The translations under genes were made by a program, and so were the position numbers. Source: an uncultured Prevotellaceae bacterium (GTDB taxonomy: Bacteria > Bacteroidota > Bacteroidia > Bacteroidales > Bacteroidaceae). From it: 64,000 nt of DNA. How positions within the stretch are numbered: position 1 is the stretch's first letter; each line of letters begins with the position of its first letter. Location of the stretch: positions 229,727 to 293,726 of the forward strand of contig ONCG01000003.1 of the NCBI GenBank assembly GCA_900316285.1, given 5' to 3'. The notes below the pieces were generated by a model that was not told where the DNA came from, did no database searches, and was given only the letters and a program-made list of their open reading frames with translations. Of this stretch, positions 59,511-64,000 are shown one piece after another.

Positions 59511-59615
59511 CTTGGAGGGCGATTCCGCTCGCGGAATCATACGTTTGACAGAGGTCCGCATTGATAAACTCGTTTATCATGACGACCTTTGTCAGACGTC
59601 ACCATCTCCTCCAAG
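59511..59615 (+). ncRNA. Candidate structured RNA with branched fold
   Basis: Outer stem CTTGGAGG (59511) / CCTCCAAG (59608); hairpin GATTCCGC-TC-GCGGAATC (59521-59538); stem ACGTTTGACAGAGGTC (59541-59556) / GACCTTTGTCAGACGT (59584-59599); apical hairpin TGATAAAC-TC-GTTTATCA (59562-59579). Both imperfect pairs in the long stem are G-U on the plus strand. It may instead be a nested set of palindromic repeats. Confidence 0.4.
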
Positions 59616-59765
59616 TTCCGATTTCGTTCGAATCATCCGCAAAGGAAAGAAGAATTTCTGGATAAAATTTCTGGATAATTATGATAATTTCTGTTCGATA
59701 AAAAATCTGCGTAAATCTGTGGAATCTGTGGAGAAAACTTTTCCGATTAAAAACAATTATTTCAA

Positions 59766-60101
59766 GTGAAAGCAAGAATATTAACCAAAGAAAACGTCAG
59801 CCAGATGCGGCGCAACGCGCTGGCGATGATTGCCAAGAGCAACTATCTCGACTACCGCTCGAAGCAGCTGGAGCTCATCAACAACATTGCGAGCCTGGTG
59901 CACGTCTTCGGCATCGACACCTGCGTGCGCAACACGTGGTTTTTCGACCACAGCGATGAAGATCTCTCGTTCCACTTGTGCTACACCAAGCCTACCGAGG
60001 ATTTGCAATTCCAGCCTGATGCCAGCACGATCTATGTGTTCTTCCCCCGCTACAGCGCCGACGAGCACAAGGAATCGACGAGATACGCTTGGCCGCATTG
60101 A
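59766..60101 (+). CDS. Hypothetical protein, possibly the 5' part of a broken gene
   Basis: 111 residues from a GTG start (59766); an internal ATG at residue 14 is an alternative. No family recognised. The final residues (STRYAWPH) arise after a probable loss of one base near 60072: with one extra A the frame would continue as HKEIDEIRLAALKKADKRP into the next ORF. Confidence 0.5.
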   Translation: MKARILTKENVSQMRRNALAMIAKSNYLDYRSKQLELINNIASLVHVFGIDTCVRNTWFFDHSDEDLSFHLCYTKPTEDLQFQPDASTIYVFFPRYSADEHKESTRYAWPH

Positions 60102-60418
60102 AAAAGGCGGACAAGAGACCGGACCTCGACTATGAAAAGGTTAGCAAACTCTACATGTCCATTGGCAAAATCTTTAAGAAGATAGGTTTCGATTACAAGG
60201 TTATCGAGACAACGCTCTACGATGGACGGGAAAGAACTATCCTCATCGTGAACCACTACGGCACTGAGCGTCCGCGCCAATTGGCAATTTGCAAATGTGT
60301 GCAAACATACAAAGAGGGTTTCTTCAAAAAGCAATGTCTCTTTGACGCTTCTGAATTTATTGAAGACGTCTGCCAGAAGCTGGCCGACTACCTTAAAGAA
60401 CATCAAAACAACAAATAG
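60089..60418 (+). CDS. Hypothetical protein, paralog of the next gene
   Basis: 109 residues from a TTG; no ATG is available in this frame upstream. It aligns with the protein at 60421: IGKIFKKIGFDYKVIETT / IGRCMRKLGFQYTVFELT, then DGRER / NGREV and VCQKLADYLKE / VCRQLADYIYE. Similarity starts before the TTG (IDEIRLAAL / INKVRSQAL), so the true 5' end was lost by a frame break or fused to the preceding ORF. Confidence 0.5.
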   Translation: MAALKKADKRPDLDYEKVSKLYMSIGKIFKKIGFDYKVIETTLYDGRERTILIVNHYGTERPRQLAICKCVQTYKEGFFKKQCLFDASEFIEDVCQKLADYLKEHQNNK

Positions 60419-60420
60419 TC

Positions 60421-60810
60421 ATGAACAAGAAATTACCAACCATCGACATTAACGATATTAATAAGGTACGCTCGCAAGCACTGAGATGGGTGAAGCGAAC
60501 CTTGGGCTGCAAGTGGGCAAGCCTGCCTTTCTACTGCATGCGCATCGGCAGATGCATGAGGAAACTGGGCTTCCAATACACTGTTTTCGAACTTACCGAT
60601 TGCAATGGAAGAGAAGTCGTTTATCTGAGTCTCGACTACACAGAAGAAGAACTCCCGTTTAAGAGCGTGGTTTACGAAAGCCAATCGTTATATCGCGACG
60701 AAAACGATACTCATGATAACGCCCTTAAACTGATGTGTATGATTATAGTTGTCTGCCGGCAGCTGGCCGACTACATCTACGAAAGACCCACCCCCCAACC
60801 CCTCCCGTAA
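60421..60810 (+). CDS. Hypothetical protein, intact paralog with repeat-encoded C-terminus
   Basis: 129 residues, start MNKKLPTIDINDINKVRSQAL two bases after the preceding stop. It shares a domain of about 100 residues with the previous ORF. The last eight residues RPTPQPLP and the stop are supplied by an R2 element. Function unknown. Confidence 0.55.
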   Translation: MNKKLPTIDINDINKVRSQALRWVKRTLGCKWASLPFYCMRIGRCMRKLGFQYTVFELTDCNGREVVYLSLDYTEEELPFKSVVYESQSLYRDENDTHDNALKLMCMIIVVCRQLADYIYERPTPQPLP

Positions 60811-60862
60811 AGGGAGGGGGGGGAACCTCCCCCGCCCCTCCGAAGGAGGGGAGTCGCGCGCC
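60786..60862. repeat. R2 elements at the 3' end of the paralog gene
   Basis: CCCACCCCCCAACCCCTCCC, then GTAAAGGGAGGGG, then a second arm CCCGCCCCTCCGAAGGAGGG. Confidence 0.75.
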
Positions 60863-60879
60863 AGCGTTGTCGACACCCA

Positions 60880-61015
60880 GCGTGGTCCCCTCCTCCGGGG
60901 AGGAGGGGTGCGGGGTGGTAGCGGAACAAACACGGTCACAACATATAAAACAAATATGTCGAACATTATTTTTCTCTACCACCCCCAACCCCTCCTCCCA
61001 AGAGGAGGGGACAAC
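60880..61015. mobile_element. Inverted R2-type unit, sister of the core of 48241-48463
   Basis: GTCCCCTCCTCCGGGGAGGA and GGGGTGGTAG open it; CTCTACCACCCC and CTCCTCCCAAGAGGAGGGG close it. The centre shares GTCGAACATTATTT with GTCGAACCTTATTT of the 48284-48431 unit. It has no TCAAAAT ends here. Confidence 0.6.
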
Positions 61016-61065
61016 AGGCCGACAACCAGCCGTATGGGCAGCGACACAACCGGCGAGGGAAATCA

Positions 61066-61100
61066 TAATTATTAATTATTAATTTTAAATTATCAATTTT
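61066..61100. repeat. AATTATTAATT AT-rich repeat before the HNH gene
   Basis: AATTATTAATTATTAATTTT and AATTATCAATTTTTC. The same type lies at 61906-61943 between the HNH and DUF6291-like genes. Confidence 0.6.
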
Positions 61101-61104
61101 TCGA

Positions 61105-61917
61105 ATGACAAACGAAATTTGGCACAAGTGTGAAGTGCCGTATACCCGATACGAGGTGAGCAACCAAGGCCGTGTGCGCAACGCGCACACGGACCAGGTG
61201 CTCCGGCCATATGATCAATCTTATGGCTATCTGCAAGTTGCACTCTTCTATAAAGGTCAGCGAAGGGCATGTTACGTTCACAACCTCGTTGCCACCGCCT
61301 TTGTGGAAGGCTGGCGCGAAGGGCTGCAGGTGAACCACAAGAATGGCATAAAGTCCGACAACCGAGCCGAGAACTTGGAGTGGGTGACGAGCAGCGAGAA
61401 CAAGCAACACGCTCACGACGTGCTATTGCTTGAAGTAAAGCCCGTTGCCTTGCTCGATGAGCGTGGTCACCTACAATGGCTCTTCAATAGTGCGCAAGCA
61501 TGCAATCGAGCAATGGGGGGCACTGTGCATAGGCATATCTTAAAGAAATGCCGCTACCACGGCTTTCGCCCTCGCTATATCTCCGTGCCGATGTATCGCG
61601 AGATAGTGCATCTGGTTAACGTGCATCACTACACCCTGCATTCAGCGTGGATTGAAGCAAACATGTCGCTGAGCGCAGATGAAAGCCCTTCGGGCGGTTC
61701 AAAGCGCTGCGCGCGTTCAATGCAGCAAAGCTGCGGTTCAAATGGTTCAATGCAGCAGAGCTGCGGTTCAAATTGTTCAATGCAGCAAAGCTGCGGTTCA
61801 AATGGTTCAAGTGGTAATCAGAGCACAATGCAACCCGCCGTAGGGGCAGACTCCCGTGTCTGCCCGAACAACACGCAACCTGCGGCTCAAGCAGACGAGG
61901 CAAATCATAATTATTAA
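61105..61917 (+). CDS. NUMOD4/HNH endonuclease with repeat-derived tail
   Basis: 270 residues. NUMOD4-like start IWHKCEVPYTRYEVSNQGRVRN, then the HNH site VNHKNGIKSDNRAENLEWVTSSENKQH (about 75-101), then a NUMOD-like DNA-binding part to about 190. This is a free-standing homing-type nuclease as found in phages and mobile islands. From about residue 193 the protein is built from TTCAA hairpins (SPSGG, CARS and three MQQSCGSN units) and an R1 copy (AVGADSRVCPNN). The nuclease portion is complete. Confidence 0.85.
   Translation: MTNEIWHKCEVPYTRYEVSNQGRVRNAHTDQVLRPYDQSYGYLQVALFYKGQRRACYVHNLVATAFVEGWREGLQVNHKNGIKSDNRAENLEWVTSSENKQHAHDVLLLEVKPVALLDERGHLQWLFNSAQACNRAMGGTVHRHILKKCRYHGFRPRYISVPMYREIVHLVNVHHYTLHSAWIEANMSLSADESPSGGSKRCARSMQQSCGSNGSMQQSCGSNCSMQQSCGSNGSSGNQSTMQPAVGADSRVCPNNTQPAAQADEANHNY
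61680..61870. repeat. Five TTCAA hairpins plus R1, in frame in the HNH gene
   Basis: AGCCCTTCGGGCGGTTCAA, AGCGCTGCGCGCGTTCAA, three copies of ATGCAGCAAAGCTGCGGTTC (the last three with period 36 and 30), then R1 at 61839-61870. Confidence 0.75.
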
Positions 61918-61945
61918 TTATTAATTGTTAATTATCAATTATCTT

Positions 61946-62563
61946 ATGATGAAGCCTAAATCATTCATTCTCTATCCCAATCAATGGGAGCCTCTCAGCT
62001 GTCTCAGCGATGAGCAGCTGGGAAGGCTCTTCCGCCACATCTTCTGCTGGCTCAACGATGAGTCGCTCGACTTACAAAAAGAAGAGCGGCTCGTTGAACC
62101 TGACATCCTGCTGGCATTTCGTTTTCTTCGTCTTCAAATCAACATCGATATTGAAAAGTATCAAAAGTTATGCGAATTGAACCGTCAAAAAGCAATGAAA
62201 AGATGGGAAAAACAAACAAATGATGCCGCGGCATTTTCGGCAATGCATAATAAGGATAAAGATAAGGATAAAGATAAGGATAAGGATAAAGATAAAGATA
62301 AGGATAAGGATAAAGATAAGGATAAAGATAAGGATAACAGCAGCATAGCTGCTGCTGTAGGCATTAGCGAACCTGTCGCTAATGCAGAGGAAGCGGCGGC
62401 GGCAGATTCTTTTTTTGAAAAAGCAGAAAAAGAGTGGATGCCGTGGTTCAACCGCCTGCTGGATGGCTACGAACGCAGTTCCTCAACGGACGAGGCACGA
62501 AAAATAAGTTCATTGCCAAGTTCGACTGGATTATCGACGAGAAACATTTCTTGGATATTTTAG
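61946..62563 (+). pseudogene. DUF6291-like protein, frameshifted near its end
   Basis: 205 residues as read. N-terminus FILYPNQWEPLSCLSDEQLGRLFRHIFCWLN is typical of the mobile-element DUF6291 type. 14 consecutive Lys-Asp pairs (62252-62335; AAGGAT/AAAGAT hexamers) form a linker. After LLDG the frame drifts into non-conserved residues. One base restored near 62465 would give TQFLNGRGTKNKFIAKFDWI then IDEKHFLDILEGNFNG and a stop at 62581-62583, a typical family end. The ATG could be 61946 or 61949. Confidence 0.65.
62252..62335 (+). repeat. Hexanucleotide array encoding (Lys-Asp)14
   Basis: 84 bases of AAGGAT / AAAGAT hexamers. Slippage by whole units would lengthen or shorten the linker without frameshift. 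Confidence 0.9.
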
Positions 62564-62596
62564 AAGGTAACTTTAACGGATAAAACAAAAAAACGT

Positions 62597-63016
62597 ATGA
62601 ACCGAATAGAAATCATCACCGACATAGGCGAACGCCTCACCGATGCCATCTACGAACTCAACGATTCGTTTGAGTGGGACTACTGCGAAGAGAGCGGCTC
62701 GAGAAGCCACTCGTGTACCGCCTGTATCAAGTATGAGTATGGCGGCAAGGAGTACGATGTGCAAGTGTGGGCCTGCTGGCCGCACGTGGGTGACTCATCG
62801 CTGGAAGTGGAGATCTCCGGCGGCAAAGGCAAGGCTGGCCGCTGGAAGTACTACGACAGCTTGGAACAAGCCGTGTTGGAGTATCTGAACGCAAACCTCT
62901 CGATGAGCGACCTGCTCTCCAACCTGCTGGAGCAGCTGCGAGATTACACCGAAAATGAGTGGGAAAGCCACGGCTTCCGTGATGCGCAGGACTACTACCA
63001 CTGGAGGTATAGTTGA
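62597..63016 (+). CDS. Hypothetical protein
   Basis: 139 residues, acidic. SFEWDYCEESGSRSHSCTACIKYEYGGKEYDVQVWACWPHVG is rich in Cys and Trp; the second half is helical (LSMSDLLSNLLEQLRDYTENEWES). The stop TGA is the first element of a TTGAGAG repeat. No family recognised; probably part of the mobile island. Confidence 0.6.
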   Translation: MNRIEIITDIGERLTDAIYELNDSFEWDYCEESGSRSHSCTACIKYEYGGKEYDVQVWACWPHVGDSSLEVEISGGKGKAGRWKYYDSLEQAVLEYLNANLSMSDLLSNLLEQLRDYTENEWESHGFRDAQDYYHWRYS

Positions 63017-63033
63017 GAGTTGAGAGTTTAGAG

Positions 63034-63385
63034 TTCTTTCTCCGCTGCGCTACGAAAGCGGCAAAGCCGAGCGGAGAGTTAGCCTTCCGGATTGCGTCAC
63101 ATCCAGCCGTAGGGGCAGACCCCTGTGTCTGCCCGAACAATAACGAGCACCCAGCGACGCCCCATAGGGGCAGCAGCTAACAGCCCAGGGCATCGCCCTG
63201 GGTTTTTGTGTAGGTGTTGTTTTTTTCGCGCTGAAAGTGCAAAAGCTTTTGCCCTTACAGGGCGGGTTTCCCCTTGCATCATACAACCCAGGGCGTTCTT
63301 TCCCCGCTTCGCTCTGAAAGCGGCAAAGCCGAGCGGCCCTGGGCTGGCAGCTATTGGCCTTTCAGGCCGATGTGAACACCCAGCC
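63034..63385. repeat. R3, R1 and composite R4 copy B
   Basis: R3 63034-63074, R1 63108-63138, then R4 63137-63385 uninterrupted, with the order CCCATAGGGG, CAGCCCAGGGCATCGCCCTG, AAAGCTTTTGCCCT, CCCAGGGCG-R3-GCCCTGGGC and GGCCTTTCAGGCC. Confidence 0.75.
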
Positions 63386-63516
63386 CAATTTCCCCCACAA
63401 TCTTCAATTTGCCGACACAATATATAATAATATGTTGTGTCGGTTTTTTTACCCTATTTTTTGAAAATTGGCTACTTTTTTCATAGAAACCTATTGCAAA
63501 TTTCAAGCAAATTTTG

Positions 63517-63524
63517 TAAATTTG
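63517..63524 (+). promoter_or_regulatory. -7 box before the HU-like gene
   Basis: TAAATTTG with a weak ATTG 20 bases upstream. The leader would be more than 300 bases and full of repeats. Confidence 0.3.
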
Positions 63525-63561
63525 CACTTGCATTCGAGATGCAAGCGCGAGTGTGGAGCCT

Positions 63562-63741
63562 ACCCCCGGCCCCTCCCAAAAGGGAAGGGAGTCAGAGCGC
63601 TCAGCATAGCTCGAGCGAGCTCGGCTCTGCACTGACATTCGTCGACCTCGAACGCGACTCGGCATAGTTCAAGTAAACTTGACTCTGCCCTCGCTGCCGG
63701 CATAGTTCAAGTAAACTTGACTCTGCCCTCGCTGCTTTCTT
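63562..63741. repeat. R2 arm and CATAG..CTCTG palindromes (R8)
   Basis: R2 arm at 63562-63590. R8 units at 63603-63630 (AGCATAGCTCGAGC then GAGCTCGGCTCTGC), 63662-63689 and 63698-63726 (GGCATAGTTCAAGTAAACTT, then GACTCTGCC). A further copy lies at 3880-3908. The stem bases change on both sides between versions. Confidence 0.65.
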
Positions 63742-63850
63742 GGTTCGCCTTGCACCACCCTTGCAAAGTCAAATCCGAAGAGTGGATTTGCCCACAGCCG
63801 AGGCGTGGAGGAGCCTTGGAAATGTTGAACATAAAAAAGCAATCAGTAAA

Positions 63851-64000
63851 ATGTCTGTACGTTACAAACTTTATCAGGACAATCGTGCCGAGTCGAAGAA
63901 TCGCGGCAAGTGGTACGCCCGTGCGGTGTACAACTCCCGCCCCAAGACTCTGAAGCAGATGGCAATGGAAATCCAGGAGAACGTCTCCGTGAAGAAGTCG
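63851..64000 (+). CDS. HU-family DNA-binding protein, N-terminal part (cut by window edge)
   Basis: 50 codons are visible: SVRYKLYQDNRAESKNRGKW, YARAVYNSRP, then TLKQMAMEIQENVSVKKS. This is the start of the Bacteroidetes HU-related proteins, which bend DNA. The ATG at 63851 is family-like. The DNA-binding arm lies beyond the window. Confidence 0.85.
   Translation, partial: MSVRYKLYQDNRAESKNRGKWYARAVYNSRPKTLKQMAMEIQENVSVKKS

Noticed and set aside
59512-59769. 85-residue forward ORF over the branched hairpin
   Set aside because: The sequence is explained by stems and by CAGATT/AATCTG boxes; the protein has no recognisable features.
62252-62335. Phase-variable switch by slippage in the Lys-Asp array
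   Set aside because: Units are six bases, so gain or loss of whole units cannot change frame; only the linker length would vary.

Overview
The window looks like a chromosomal segment of a Bacteroidales bacterium, most probably Prevotella or a close relative. Promoters have the Bacteroidetes form (TTTG, about 19-20 bases, then TAnnTTTG). The gene set fits too: Fkp, YfhO, DUF5606, GSCFA, long NusB, an ECF sigma / anti-sigma / outer-membrane receptor trio, and secreted glycosidases ending in a YDLSGRKV..GIYI..GKKVV type tail. No rRNA, tRNA or CRISPR was found.

Layout. 1-9024: pentose use, with a minus-strand xylE-xylB-xylA operon (xylA cut by the window edge), a secreted CBM-like protein and a GH31 alpha-xylosidase-like enzyme. 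9230-19147: a GSCFA protein, the bifunctional fucose enzyme Fkp, a GH-A-like multidomain glycosidase and a YfhO membrane protein. 19367-22426: MTA/SAH nucleosidase, LuxS and a TGS-uridine kinase-like protein. 22896-24988: an outer-membrane barrel and queF with its transporter. 25367-28433: a redox cluster. 28546-32338: the sigma / anti-sigma / receptor trio. 32567-41725: housekeeping genes (ion exchanger, rRNA/tRNA methylase, DUF554, DUF5606, coaE-ybbR-yajC-nusB, rplY, pth, S4). 42151-52667: large outer-membrane protein, aroB, GH43 and a second GH-A-like giant protein. 53148-64000: an accessory island (WYL regulator, coiled-coil genes, PD-(D/E)XK protein, WYL_2-like fold, small paralogs, NUMOD4/HNH endonuclease, DUF6291-like protein, HU-like protein), rich in repeats and with two broken frames.

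The most unusual content is repetitive. (1) Three arrays of strictly 22-bp units, each unit built on a short palindrome, lie at 10703-10856, 22637-22878 and 35419-35770. All three sit in gaps between converging genes. The palindrome differs between arrays, but the period does not. (2) Many families of short palindromic or tandem elements are scattered between genes. The same elements also sit in frame inside protein-coding genes (aroB, fkp, DUF554, GSCFA, the receptor, GH31, anti-sigma factor, yfhO, mtnN, HNH). The C-rich element encodes nearly the same peptide in both orientations, which recalls the Rickettsia palindromic elements. (3) Elements are nested inside one another, which shows that they have moved. 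(4) A promoter-bearing cassette occurs at least twice. (5) A branched, G-U-compatible fold at 59511-59615 could be a structured RNA.

Family assignments rest on motif recognition by eye; no database search was run.
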